A DNA stretch of 64,000 nucleotides from Nitrospira sp. (GTDB taxonomy: Bacteria > Nitrospirota > Nitrospiria > Nitrospirales > Nitrospiraceae): assembly GCA_037045225.1 (NCBI GenBank), contig JBAOHZ010000009.1, positions 2,666,001-2,730,000 of the forward strand. The letters run 5' to 3'. Positions within the stretch are counted from its first letter, which is position 1. The number at the start of each line of letters is the position of its first letter. A program made the translations under genes and the position numbers. The notes below the pieces were generated by a model, which saw only the letters and a program-made list of their open reading frames with translations, was not told the DNA's origin and searched no databases. Positions 36,096-44,650 of the stretch are shown here, in pieces.

Positions 36096-36716
36096 ATGAG
36101 TGAAGTTGTCAAACTGCAGCTAATCGGTCTGTGTGTCATTGGTCTCGGCACGGTAATCCTCCTATTCATCAAGGGCCAATTTATTCGCGTCCTTGGTTTC
36201 GTGGCAATCGTCCTCGGCCTGTTTTCCTTGGTCGCGCTGGCCGTTCCACAAATGGCCTCGTTGCCGCCTGCGGAGGAAAGCATCAATATCGCTGATATCA
36301 AGACGCCGACGGATATGGCGACCATCGGCCAGAAGATTTTCTTCAGCAAGGGGCAGTGCGCACTCTGTCACTCGATCGGCCCCAGCGAATCTGCCCGTTG
36401 TCCGGACTTGAAGGGCATTGGCGCCAAATTGTCCCGAGAGTTTATTTTTGAAAGTTTGACGGAACCACAGGCCTATCTGTATTTGGACTACCGGCATGAG
36501 GGGATTCCCAAGGAGTACCCGGCCAGGATGCCGTATATCAATAGGAACCCCATCGGGCTGTCAAAGAATGAAATCCTGTCGGTCATCGCGTTCCTTCAAC
36601 AGATGAGCGGTGAACCGATCAGTGTGAGCCCGGCAGAATTAGATCTTCCACGAGCCACTCCGGCGCCGGTCAAAGCGGCAGATGCCGGAACGCTTGCAGT
36701 GGCACAGGCTCGATAG
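36096..36716 (+). CDS. Membrane-anchored monoheme cytochrome c
   Basis: The 206-residue protein has two N-terminal membrane helices (about residues 7-25 and 30-50) and a cytochrome c domain with C88-A-L-C-H92. The probable axial methionine lies in ARMPYINRNPIGLSKNE. A short Pro/Ala-rich tail ends it. GAGGACTT precedes the ATG. It is one of five c-type cytochromes in the cluster. Confidence 0.85.
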   Translation: MSEVVKLQLIGLCVIGLGTVILLFIKGQFIRVLGFVAIVLGLFSLVALAVPQMASLPPAEESINIADIKTPTDMATIGQKIFFSKGQCALCHSIGPSESARCPDLKGIGAKLSREFIFESLTEPQAYLYLDYRHEGIPKEYPARMPYINRNPIGLSKNEILSVIAFLQQMSGEPISVSPAELDLPRATPAPVKAADAGTLAVAQAR

Positions 36717-36743
36717 TCGTCGGTGATGTAGAGGAGGATGGTT

Positions 36744-37469
36744 ATGGGAGGCGTACTCGTTAGACCGGTTATCCTGACGGTCTGCATTTATCTGTTCTTG
36801 AAGTTCATCGTCCCGAATCTGCCGCATTCCGCCCCGTTGCCTTCGAGCTTGATCTTCCTATACCTGATGCTGACCACGGCAGGGATTGTCATTTTCGCTA
36901 CGCTGAGCGGGGCATCCAAGGATGCATTCTTCGGTCCGATCTTGCGTTTCTTGACCGGTGAGGGTGGAGGAGCCCTGAGCAGTGCGCGGTATATCGTCCT
37001 CGCCTTGTTTCCATTATTGGTGGGATGGCAAACCTACGGTAGCACCGCCTCGAGTGATGCGCCGCCTGCTGAAAATCGCACCATTCACCCGGCCCCTCCT
37101 GGAGAATACACGGGTCTGTCGAATCCCGTTCCTAAGACCCCTGAGAACATTATGTATGGCAAGGGTTTGTATGCATCCCGTTGTGCCCCCTGCCACGGTA
37201 ATTTTGACGGCAAGGGGTTTGCTGCCCCCGGGTTTACGCCGCCGCCCGCGAATTTCAAAGACCCCACGACCATTGCCATGCTTCAGGAGAGTTTCCTGTT
37301 CTGGCGGATCAAAAAGGGCGGGGTGGGCCTCCCGGTTGAAGGCATGCCCTGGAAGTCAGCCATGCCGCGGTGGGAGCTCGAGATGTCCGACGAGGATATC
37401 TGGAAGGTCATTATGGGCGAATACGATGGCGCCGGACAGAAACCAAGAACGTGGGATGAGTCCGAGTAA
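36744..37469 (+). CDS. Membrane-anchored monoheme cytochrome c
   Basis: The start ATG 36744 is preferred over 36738 because GAGGAGG then sits 6 bases upstream. The protein of 241 residues has membrane segments near residues 8-24, 36-54 and 84-97 and a C-terminal heme domain with CAPCH near residue 150. The closing block FWRIKKGGVGLPVEGMPWKS is shared with the 27.9-kb cytochrome (FWRISEGVPNTKMKPWKS), pointing to a common ancestor and a Met ligand in M-P-W. Confidence 0.85.
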   Translation: MGGVLVRPVILTVCIYLFLKFIVPNLPHSAPLPSSLIFLYLMLTTAGIVIFATLSGASKDAFFGPILRFLTGEGGGALSSARYIVLALFPLLVGWQTYGSTASSDAPPAENRTIHPAPPGEYTGLSNPVPKTPENIMYGKGLYASRCAPCHGNFDGKGFAAPGFTPPPANFKDPTTIAMLQESFLFWRIKKGGVGLPVEGMPWKSAMPRWELEMSDEDIWKVIMGEYDGAGQKPRTWDESE

Positions 37470-37509
37470 TTTCTCCGATCAGGGAGCGCTGAGCAACTAA
37501 GGGGAGCGT

Positions 37510-38337
37510 ATGGCACGAGTGAGGAGACCAGGTACGAGGTGGTGGATTGGGGCCGTCGGCCTTGTGGGATTGTGCATGGCCGCCGAGGTGCAGCCGGCCT
37601 ATAGCCAACAGAGCGTGTCGGTGCGTGCCGCGCTCGTGAAGGGAGCCCTTCCGGCAGATGATCCAACGGCAGCGGTCTGGGCGACTGCGGCGGTGTCGGA
37701 ATTCCCGATGTCTCCTCAGGTCCATTGGCCCGTTCGTATCACTGATGTCACTGCCAAAAGTGTGAAAGTTCGCGGCCTGCATGACGGCACCACCGTAGCC
37801 ATCTTGCTGGAATATGCCGATCCATCCGAGGATCCGGAGGATGCTGCCGCGCTGGAGTTCATGGTCGGCGATACCAAAGCACATTTTGCGCACGGTCAGC
37901 CGATGGCACAGGTTGAGGGTGGACCGGTCAATATCTGGTACTGGAAGAACAAGGATGCTAAGGGGGCAGATCTGGGGGCGAAGGGGTTCGGCACGCTGAA
38001 ACCTCACGCGCACCAGGATGTGAAAGCCAAGGGTGTCTACCAGGGCGGGGTGTGGAAAGTGGTGTTTTCACGTCCGTTGAGCACAGCGTACGTGGCCGAG
38101 GACACGCAGTTCCTCCCTGGACAGTTCGCGAGCATCGCCTTTGCGATCTGGGATGGCAAGAAGATGGAGACCGGCCTGCCGAAGGAAAAGGGCTCCGAAA
38201 AGGCCATTTCCTCCTGGTGGTACTTCCGAGCCGACGCACCACCGGACTATTCGCCATATATGTATGCATTACTCGCGGTGGCCTTAGCGCTAGGCTTTGA
38301 GTTGGTCCTCGTGAGACGTTTAAAGAAAGGGTCGTGA
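37510..38337 (+). CDS. Ethylbenzene-dehydrogenase gamma-like heme b protein
   Basis: The 275-residue protein has a signal peptide, a periplasmic beta-rich domain and a single C-terminal membrane helix (YMYALLAVALALGFELVLV). Features such as DPTAAVWATA, HWPVRITDVTAKSVKVRGLHDGTT, VNIWYWK and FASIAFAIWDG fit the EB_dh family, the heme b gamma subunits of type II DMSO-reductase-family enzymes; similar proteins are proposed as NxrC in Nitrospira. Here it lies among cytochromes, so it may pass electrons between c hemes and the complex. No molybdopterin subunit is nearby. Confidence 0.75.
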   Translation: MARVRRPGTRWWIGAVGLVGLCMAAEVQPAYSQQSVSVRAALVKGALPADDPTAAVWATAAVSEFPMSPQVHWPVRITDVTAKSVKVRGLHDGTTVAILLEYADPSEDPEDAAALEFMVGDTKAHFAHGQPMAQVEGGPVNIWYWKNKDAKGADLGAKGFGTLKPHAHQDVKAKGVYQGGVWKVVFSRPLSTAYVAEDTQFLPGQFASIAFAIWDGKKMETGLPKEKGSEKAISSWWYFRADAPPDYSPYMYALLAVALALGFELVLVRRLKKGS

Positions 38338-38339
38338 GC

Positions 38340-39353
38340 ATGAGGGCGTGGCGAAGAATACGCGTATTTGGAGCGGTCGCAGTGGTGGTCGGACTCTCGG
38401 GCCTCATTGGAGCCGGGGGTTGTTCGATGTTTCAGAACGAACAATCCGCGAAGGGCAAGAAGCTCTATGCTCACTATTGCATGCATTGCCACGGCGAAAA
38501 TGGAAGACAGAACGAGGGGTTCAATTGGTCTTCCATGGCGGACCCGAAGCCCAAGGACCTGTCCAATAAAGAGGAAATGGGCACCTTTAAGGACGAGGAA
38601 ATCTTCAATACGATCTCTCGTGATATGAAGGACACGGGGCCTGGTGGGGAAAAGATCGGTGACGATGAGTTTGCCGTTCCTACGATGCCGACCTTCAAGT
38701 ACACGTTGTCGGAAGAAGAGATCTGGGGCATCGTTGGTTACGTGCGCTCGTTGCACGGTAAGAAATTAGAGTTCAACGTTGAGGGTCGCAAGAAAGACCT
38801 TCAGGCCGCTCAGCAAGGCGCGGAGCAGAAGTATAAGGAAGCCGAGCGGGTCGAGCAGGAGGCGGAGAAGAAGGCCAGCGACGAAGCCGACAAGAAGGGC
38901 GTGGAAGTCGATGATAACGCCTACGCCAAAGAAATGCAGGCCATGGGACAGGCCAAGAAAGAACTGGATCAAGCGACCGCTGCCCTCACGAATTTCACGA
39001 CCAGGCCAGGAAAGGGCGTCAACATTGCCCGGCCTGATCTCAATATGAAGCCGGACGCCGCGGCAAAATTGACGGAAGTGGGCAAGCAACTTTACGTCAC
39101 GAAGTACGGGTGCAACGGTTGCCATAAGATCGGTGAGGAAGGCGGGATGGTCGGTCCTGCGTTGGATCGTGCCGGCTACAGGTTGAACCCTACTTGGGTC
39201 TATCGATGGCTGCGCAACCCGCAAGCGATGAAGCCTGATACGCGTATGCCGAGCCTCGGCCTGAATGATGCGGACGCCAAGGCCGTGGCCCTCTATCTAA
39301 AGACCCTCCGTGCTGCGAAGCCGGATAAGCCACTTGGGAAAGTGGGCGACTGA
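38340..39353 (+). CDS. Diheme c-type cytochrome, lipoprotein
   Basis: The start is ATG 38340 (a GTG at 38334 overlaps the previous stop). The signal ends IGAGGC, a lipobox-like site with Cys28. Two heme domains are seen: C47-M-H-C-H51 and C258-N-G-C-H262. They are separated by a long charged coiled coil (about residues 140-220, rich in Glu/Lys/Ala/Gln). The spacer could span from membrane to partner. It closes the respiratory cluster and converges on the prenyltransferase gene 4 bases away. Confidence 0.85.
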   Translation: MRAWRRIRVFGAVAVVVGLSGLIGAGGCSMFQNEQSAKGKKLYAHYCMHCHGENGRQNEGFNWSSMADPKPKDLSNKEEMGTFKDEEIFNTISRDMKDTGPGGEKIGDDEFAVPTMPTFKYTLSEEEIWGIVGYVRSLHGKKLEFNVEGRKKDLQAAQQGAEQKYKEAERVEQEAEKKASDEADKKGVEVDDNAYAKEMQAMGQAKKELDQATAALTNFTTRPGKGVNIARPDLNMKPDAAAKLTEVGKQLYVTKYGCNGCHKIGEEGGMVGPALDRAGYRLNPTWVYRWLRNPQAMKPDTRMPSLGLNDADAKAVALYLKTLRAAKPDKPLGKVGD

Positions 39354-39357
39354 TCGA

Positions 39358-40296
39358 TTAGGGCGTAGGGGCGTCGAGGCCGATCCAGATGCCGACTAAA
39401 ATGGCCACGCCCGCGTAGACATGTTGTTGAAACATGATGAAGGCCTCTTGTGGTGTTAAGGGGGCCCGCAAGCGGCGTACCTGCCAGATAAAAACGCCCG
39501 TCAGTATGGTTAAGATCGCGTAATATCCCATCCGCAGGCCGGACAAGTGACCGGCTGCGACCAGGCAGAGCACCATCCCCAACAGAAACAGCCCGACGGC
39601 GGCCGGGACGGCTTCCCCAAAAAGGATCGCCGATGACTTCACTCCGATGCGGCGATCATCTTCGCGGTCCTGCAGTGCATAGATCGTGTCGTAGGCAATT
39701 GCCCAGCAAATTGTGGCAAGAAAGAGCCACCAAGCCGGAGGCTCGACCGTCCCGCGCGAAGCGGCCCACGCCATAATTGTTCCCCAACCGAACGCGATGC
39801 CGAGCACCCCTTGCGGCAGTTGAATCCATCGTTTGCTAAACGGATAAATCGCTGCCAGGAAGAGCGCAATCGGGCTTAGGAAGATCGTCAAGGTATTCAG
39901 AGGTGCGACCAGCGCGGCTGCAAGGAGCCCCAGAGCCAAGGCCACGAGCAGCGCTTGCCGGGGCACGAGTCTGCCGGAGGCGAGTGGGCGATGACTGGTG
40001 CGAGTGACGTGTTTATCGAAGTGACGGTCGGCCAGATCATTGAAGACCACGCCCAAACTCCGCATGACCCACGCGCCGAGGGTAAAGATCGCCAGTAGCC
40101 AGATCGGTGGACGACCTTGGTTGGAGAGAACAAGCGACCAGAGGCTGGGTAACAGCAAGAGCCAGGTGCCGGATTGATTGCGCAGCCGAATCAGATCTGC
40201 GACGGCGCTCCACGACCAGGCGGGCGTGGATGGGTCGGTTGAAAGCCTCACGACGTTCACGGATGGGACCATAACCGAGCACAGGAACCCTGTCAA
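39358..40296 (-). CDS. UbiA-family prenyltransferase (UbiA or MqnP)
   Basis: The 312-residue membrane protein has the two aspartate-rich motifs of the family: NDLADRHFDKHV with the following RPLASG, and YDTIYALQDREDDRRIG. It joins a polyprenyl chain to an aromatic acid. In organisms using menaquinone by the futalosine route this subgroup is MqnP; in ubiquinone makers it is UbiA. The flanking respiratory genes fit either. A start at the second Met (9 residues in) is plausible. The gene is convergent with the cytochrome cluster. Confidence 0.85.
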   Translation of the reverse strand: MTGFLCSVMVPSVNVVRLSTDPSTPAWSWSAVADLIRLRNQSGTWLLLLPSLWSLVLSNQGRPPIWLLAIFTLGAWVMRSLGVVFNDLADRHFDKHVTRTSHRPLASGRLVPRQALLVALALGLLAAALVAPLNTLTIFLSPIALFLAAIYPFSKRWIQLPQGVLGIAFGWGTIMAWAASRGTVEPPAWWLFLATICWAIAYDTIYALQDREDDRRIGVKSSAILFGEAVPAAVGLFLLGMVLCLVAAGHLSGLRMGYYAILTILTGVFIWQVRRLRAPLTPQEAFIMFQQHVYAGVAILVGIWIGLDAPTP

Positions 40297-40350
40297 CGCG
40301 GGAGCACCTCGGTTGTCATGCCGGGAGGAGATTGGGTATAAGGGACTATT

Positions 40351-42333
40351 GTGCAGCTATCTATGTGCCGATGGACGGGGTTAGGTGTGCGGCGCTCATC
40401 GAAGGTTCCTCTCGCGGTGTTGCTGGCGGTCGCGCTGGGCTCGAGTGGGTGCCAATTCTTCGGTCAGTGGCAGCACCGTCCTACCAACTATAATCTTCCC
40501 TTGACCGTTCAACTCCGGATGGATCAGAGCATCGCTGCGGCATCCGTGGACTACCGCGATGCCTGTGGTCAGGCCCGCACCCTGCCCATTCGCGATGCAC
40601 TTGAATCGCAATTAAAAACGCGCATGGGACATGTGTTCGAACACGTACGCGTTGAACCAGGCCCATCACCCGATGCCGTGGATGGAATTGTGGACACCGC
40701 GTTGGGCTTCCGCCAGGTGGCGCTGTTTGTCCCTCGCAAGGCCAATAAATCCTATCCCGCGACGGTGACGCTTGGCCTCGACTTCTCCTATACCGACAAC
40801 CAGGGCGCGGTGCTCTATAGCAAAAAGTTGCAAAGTGCGGCGACTGGAGAAGTCGAGGCGCGCGCCGACAGCTGCGATATCAGCGGACTCGACAACGTGG
40901 CACAGGAGGCCGCTACCAAGCTGGCTGAAGGTGTGGCCGAGCAGCTGGGAACGGCCATCAAGATTCGGGAGCAGGCACAGTTCCGTAAGCTCGGCGGCGC
41001 GAGGCCCATCCCGTCTGCTTCTGGCCAGACAGCGCCACCCATCCAGGCTCCGTTGTCGGCCGAATCGTCGACTGCTGTTGCCCCCACCCAGCCGGTTGAC
41101 GGCACGAGGCAGCTGCCTACTGAGCCGGTGTCGACCGTGCAATTGGGGCCGACTCACTTGTCGTTCCGCACCATTATCCGCGACGATAATCAGAACCATG
41201 TCCTTGAGCAGCGTGAATCGTTCAGCGTCGAGTTCGAAGTGAAGAACGAGGGCACTGCCCCTGCCGAAAGCGTTGAAATTGAATTGAGCGGTCATGCCGC
41301 GATCGTGGGGGGGCTCGAGTCGCCGGTGACCCTCGGTACGTTGCAGCCGGGAGACGTTCAGCGCGTGGCCGTCAACGGCAAAGTGGGGACGGTATCGGAT
41401 GTCGAGCAGGCAGAACTCATTTGTGCGTTGCGAGCGTCCTCCAACGTGACACTCCCTTCCGCCAAGAAGTTTTTTGTGGCGATTCGTCCTGAGGCCGGCG
41501 AGGTCATCGAGGTGCTCTCGGTGGATGTGGACCAGCTGCCCAGCAGGAACGGCAAATCGGCGCAACCGCATGCGGTTGGCATTGCCATCGGTATCGGCGC
41601 ATTTCGAGATCCTGCCATGCCGGGGATGAAATTTGCCGCGCGCGACGCTCAGGTGATGGGCGCGTATTTCAAGACGGTTCTGGGCATTCCGCCGCAACGG
41701 GTCAAGGTCGTGTCCGACGTCAATGGGTTGAAGGATGACTTAGTAGATCTGTTTGAGCAGTGGTTGCCGAAGCAGGGCGGGTCACAACAGAGCACGACGT
41801 ATATCTATGTGACCGGCCGGGCTGTGGTGGATCAGGAGACCGGTGTCGTCTCGTTGATACCCTATGATGGGACGTTAGGCGGTGTGTCCCGGACATTCTC
41901 GCTGGCCAGGCTTCAGCGTGCACTCACCAAGGCCTCCGTGAAACAAGCCGTCTTAATGTTGGACCTTTCACTCGAGTCTTCGTCCGGATCTGACCCGGGC
42001 CGGGTGGTCCCGCCGCGATGGATCCAACCGGATTCGGGAGGGGAGCCAGACCGGGTGATGTTGATGGTCGGCAACTCCGGCATCCAGGAAGCGCAAGCCT
42101 ACCAACCGGGGCAACACGGGTTATTCACGTATTTCCTGTTGAAGGGATTACGGGGGGCTGCCGATCTCGACAAGAACGGAAATATCTTGACCGGAGAGTT
42201 GTGCGCCTATGTGCATGGACAAGTCGGGGCGGTGGCACAGGCGCAGGCAGGCAATCCACAGCAGACACTGTGTTTCCCCGCCGCCGGTGAGCGATCGCCG
42301 CTACGAGCGATCCCTATCATAAAGAATCACTGA
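40351..42333 (+). CDS. Lipoprotein with CARDB-like and catalytically dead caspase-like (C14) domain
   Basis: From GTG 40351 the protein has 660 residues; Met5 is another start. A lipoprotein signal ends LGSSGC34. Residues ~45-205 form an unknown domain, ~255-385 a CARDB-like beta sandwich (FSVEFEVKNEGTAPAESVEIEL), and ~410-620 a caspase fold (VGIAIGIGAFRD, MKFAARDAQVMGAYF, VSLIPYDG). The usual catalytic His motif (S/T-G-H-G) reads T-G489-R490-A, and the Cys motif (D-A-C) reads D538-L-S540, so both nucleophile and base are lost. It is probably a pseudo-protease scaffold. It stands alone between the prenyltransferase and tRNA-Thr. Confidence 0.75.
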   Translation: MQLSMCRWTGLGVRRSSKVPLAVLLAVALGSSGCQFFGQWQHRPTNYNLPLTVQLRMDQSIAAASVDYRDACGQARTLPIRDALESQLKTRMGHVFEHVRVEPGPSPDAVDGIVDTALGFRQVALFVPRKANKSYPATVTLGLDFSYTDNQGAVLYSKKLQSAATGEVEARADSCDISGLDNVAQEAATKLAEGVAEQLGTAIKIREQAQFRKLGGARPIPSASGQTAPPIQAPLSAESSTAVAPTQPVDGTRQLPTEPVSTVQLGPTHLSFRTIIRDDNQNHVLEQRESFSVEFEVKNEGTAPAESVEIELSGHAAIVGGLESPVTLGTLQPGDVQRVAVNGKVGTVSDVEQAELICALRASSNVTLPSAKKFFVAIRPEAGEVIEVLSVDVDQLPSRNGKSAQPHAVGIAIGIGAFRDPAMPGMKFAARDAQVMGAYFKTVLGIPPQRVKVVSDVNGLKDDLVDLFEQWLPKQGGSQQSTTYIYVTGRAVVDQETGVVSLIPYDGTLGGVSRTFSLARLQRALTKASVKQAVLMLDLSLESSSGSDPGRVVPPRWIQPDSGGEPDRVMLMVGNSGIQEAQAYQPGQHGLFTYFLLKGLRGAADLDKNGNILTGELCAYVHGQVGAVAQAQAGNPQQTLCFPAAGERSPLRAIPIIKNH

Positions 42334-42515
42334 GAGGCGTTCCTTGCTGAGAATGTGTGTGGGGATGGATGCCCCCATGGGGGAAGGTGAGACGGGGCAG
42401 GGGCATTTTTCAACGTGGAGATTTCTTCAAAGATTGCATCCCTGCATTGACAGGTGTTTCACGTCCTGAGTAAGATCGCGTTCCTGATTCGTCTGTTGGA
42501 TGTTGCCTTCGGAAG

Positions 42516-42591
42516 GCCGGCGTAGCTCAGTTGGCAGAGCAGCGGTTTCGTAAACCGCAGGTCGGTGGTTCGATTCCACTCGCCGGCTCCA
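42516..42591 (+). tRNA. tRNA-Thr (anticodon CGT)
   Basis: The acceptor GCCGGCG pairs with CGCCGGC, the anticodon stem is GCGGT/ACCGC around TTCGTAA (anticodon CGT), and the T loop is TTCGATT. CCA is encoded, ending at 42591. A genomic island is inserted at its 3' end. Confidence 0.95.
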
Positions 42592-43787
42592 CAAATATCC
42601 TCGACGAATCAACCTGTTGGCGGTTTGCGACACCGCTGCTCTCACCCCTCAATTCTGCCAGTGTAACCGCAAGTGTAACCGTCTGCTTTTCGAAGTAGGC
42701 CGTGAGTGATCGTGCAGCCTGTTCGAGGTCCCGTTCGTTCACGATGTTGTACCGGTCAAACACACTCCTGGTTTTGTGGCCAGAGATGGCCATGGCGATC
42801 TTTTCCGGCACTCCGGCCCGAATCATGTTTCGCACCGCTGTACGCCGGAAATCGTGAGGTCTCTTCCCATCCCAGACGAGCCGTCCCTTTTTCTCATCCT
42901 TCACCATGCGCCCCAATCCTACGGCTTCACAGGCCTCCCACCAGGAGCGCTTGAAGCTCTGCAGGGCGAATGCCGCCTCGATGGCAGATCCACTCGCAGG
43001 AGGGCCATTTCTTGTCGCAACGAGCCTTCCAGGCCAATAACACCCGATAGAGGTCCCCGGTCAAATAGAGAACCCGTGGGGTGTTCGTTTTGGTATCCTG
43101 GGCCTTCAGAAAGAGTTTCCCCTCTGTCCAGTTAATCTGCTTCCATTGGAGCGAGTACACTTCTCCCATTCTCATGCCGCTGTAGTAGGCCAGCGTGGCT
43201 GGAACTTGGGCATAGTCGGGGAGTGCCCCGCGCAGGGCGAGGAAATCCTCATGCTCGAAGAAGCCGGAGCGTATGTTGTGCTCTTTGAGCTGGGGAATGT
43301 GGGGTACGCGGGCCACGAGCTGGGGAGTCTGTTGGTAGCCTAAACGGAACATCCGCTTGAGAAATCCGATTTCCCGGTTGATCGTTCCGTTCGCCGCCCC
43401 TTGCTCCTGTCGTTTGATGATGTAGGCTTTGATCCGTTCTGTAGTCATAGAAGACACTCGGGCTTTACGGAAATACGGTTCCAAGTGTTTCTGATACTCT
43501 GTGATCCGTCGAACCGTTTTTCGCCTGTTGATCTGGTAGTCCTGCTGAACCAATGCCGCCAGGTCTTCAAATCTGATCCGGTCCATGCTCGGCCCGCGAT
43601 ATAGTCCAGCCGCGACTTCTCCTTCTTTGACCTTGAGAATCTTCTTGGCTTGTTCCTTCTCGAAGACCTTTGTGCTTTCCTGAATCGGTCGGCCCTCAAC
43701 GTAATACTTCATCCAGTAGGGGCCTTGTTCCTCTAGCTTGCCCGTGGCCGGATCACGTTTCTTGCGGCGATAAATCATGCCCATCAT
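42527..43787 (-). pseudogene. Phage-type tyrosine integrase, frameshifted
   Basis: Two frames together encode one integrase. The upstream part (from about 43787 to 42927) has the SAM-like core-binding domain and the first catalytic block YYSGMRMGEVYSLQW. The downstream part (42916-42527) has HDFRRT, SGHKTRSVFDRYN with the tyrosine, and the C-terminal end. A one-base frame change near 42975-42985, just after WICHRGG, separates them; reading on in the other frame gives FALQSFKRSWWEACE, as expected for the family. The stop lies inside tRNA-Thr, so the last ~20 codons are antisense tRNA sequence. A sequencing error would restore function. Confidence 0.8.
42547..42591 (+). repeat. Island attachment repeat, left copy (3' part of tRNA-Thr)
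   Basis: These 45 bases match 58948-58992 at 40 positions; all five differences are transitions, and one block of 21 bases is identical. The repeat covers the anticodon-loop to CCA part of the tRNA, the usual att core of tyrosine-integrase islands. Confidence 0.75.
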
Positions 43788-43974
43788 GGACCTCCGTTTT
43801 GTGGTTCTCGATGTGCCGTTCCAAATCATGAATATCGAACAGCACTCGACGGCCTTGCCGCACACAGGGCAAAGTCCGTAATTTCTGAAGATTGCGAACC
43901 GACCAAGGGCTGACCCCCAGGTAGCGAGCCGCCTCCCTCACGGAATACAGTCGTTTCAGCACTTGCTCTGGCAT
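43753..43974 (-). CDS. Excisionase-like MerR/HTH_17 DNA-binding protein
   Basis: This protein of about 73 residues starts at ATG 43974 (GTG 43983 is an alternative), with AGGGGGTGAGG upstream. The sequence RLYSVREAARYLGVSPWSVRNLQ is a winged helix typical of the excisionase family, followed by RVLFDIHDLERHIE. It overlaps the integrase start, as int/xis pairs often do, and probably directs excision of the island. Confidence 0.8.
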   Translation of the reverse strand: MPEQVLKRLYSVREAARYLGVSPWSVRNLQKLRTLPCVRQGRRVLFDIHDLERHIENHKTEVHDGHDLSPQET

Positions 43975-44031
43975 GTTCCTCACCCCCTTTCATTTCGAAA
44001 TGGTTGTATTGCACAGAAGACCTGCACCCGC

Positions 44032-44331
44032 TTACGCCTTCGGCTTTGCCTTTCTGATATCTGGGGGAGTCATGAGCACGCCCAGACCTTTCAATGCCTC
44101 CCCGGTCATTTTCTTCCAGCCCTTCATGGCCTGATCTAGTTTGCCTGCTTTCGCTTGCTCCAACATCGTGGCCATGTGTTCGAGAATCGGTTGTTGTTCA
44201 GATAATAAGTCCCGGATGATTTCGGCTCGTGGCTTTTCCATAGCAGCGGATACACGCGAAATGGTGTTGTAGAGATCCGTGGGCAACGACAGTAGTACTC
44301 GATGTGGTGTGTTTTTCGGCTTTGGACTCAT
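44032..44331 (-). CDS. Small ribbon-helix-helix-like protein
   Basis: The 99-residue protein opens with a basic N-terminus and RVLLSLPTDLYNTISRVSAAMEKPRAEIIRDLL, a strand-helix-helix pattern typical of RHH/CopG regulators or plasmid accessory proteins. The rest is helical, with a Lys-rich end. It lies divergently from the large STAND gene, so it could regulate that promoter region, but this is only positional inference. Confidence 0.6.
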   Translation of the reverse strand: MSPKPKNTPHRVLLSLPTDLYNTISRVSAAMEKPRAEIIRDLLSEQQPILEHMATMLEQAKAGKLDQAMKGWKKMTGEALKGLGVLMTPPDIRKAKPKA

Positions 44332-44455
44332 CTATAGCCCTCCGTTATAGAGATGAACATATTTCGTATGGCTATATGTGTGTCAAGTATGCTTCGTAGC
44401 GGTGAAGAATGGGGCATAGCCAGGCCCCCGTAGTATAAAGAAAGGAGTTCCCGCC

Positions 44456-44650
44456 ATGTGTTTATCGAATTCAATAGCCCGTTTCAGGGTGCTTCGTCAC
44501 GGACGCGGACCGGCCAAAAGCGGACGTTCGGCCTCGAATCTCCAGCCGAGGCAGCAAGAGAACAGTAACCTCACAACCGAACGCCAGCTCGCCGCGCAAA
44601 TCTCCGGGTTCCCATGTGAGAGTCACGGGTATAAACTGGTCGCGTCATGA
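44456..44650 (+). CDS. Possible 64-codon leader peptide upstream of the STAND gene
   Basis: ATG 44456 has a good AAAGGAG 8 bases upstream, and the stop overlaps the ATG of the 1780-aa gene (ATGA at 44647-44650). The peptide is Arg/Ser/Gln-rich and not like a folded protein, and it spans a GGCCAAAAGCGGACGTTCG motif seen elsewhere in the island. It may serve only to couple translation. Low confidence that the product matters. Confidence 0.3.
   Translation: MCLSNSIARFRVLRHGRGPAKSGRSASNLQPRQQENSNLTTERQLAAQISGFPCESHGYKLVAS

Noticed and set aside
40666..41697. 343-codon minus-strand frame
   Set aside because: It is antisense to the caspase-like lipoprotein gene and has low-complexity Arg/His/Leu composition.
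42334..42515. Rho-independent terminator around GCCCCCATGGGGG
   Set aside because: The palindrome has almost no loop and no T-tract.
42527..43865. Integron integrase (IntI) for the cassette array
   Set aside because: The recombinase at the tRNA is a phage-type integrase with xis and tRNA overlap; no IntI-specific extra helix region is visible.
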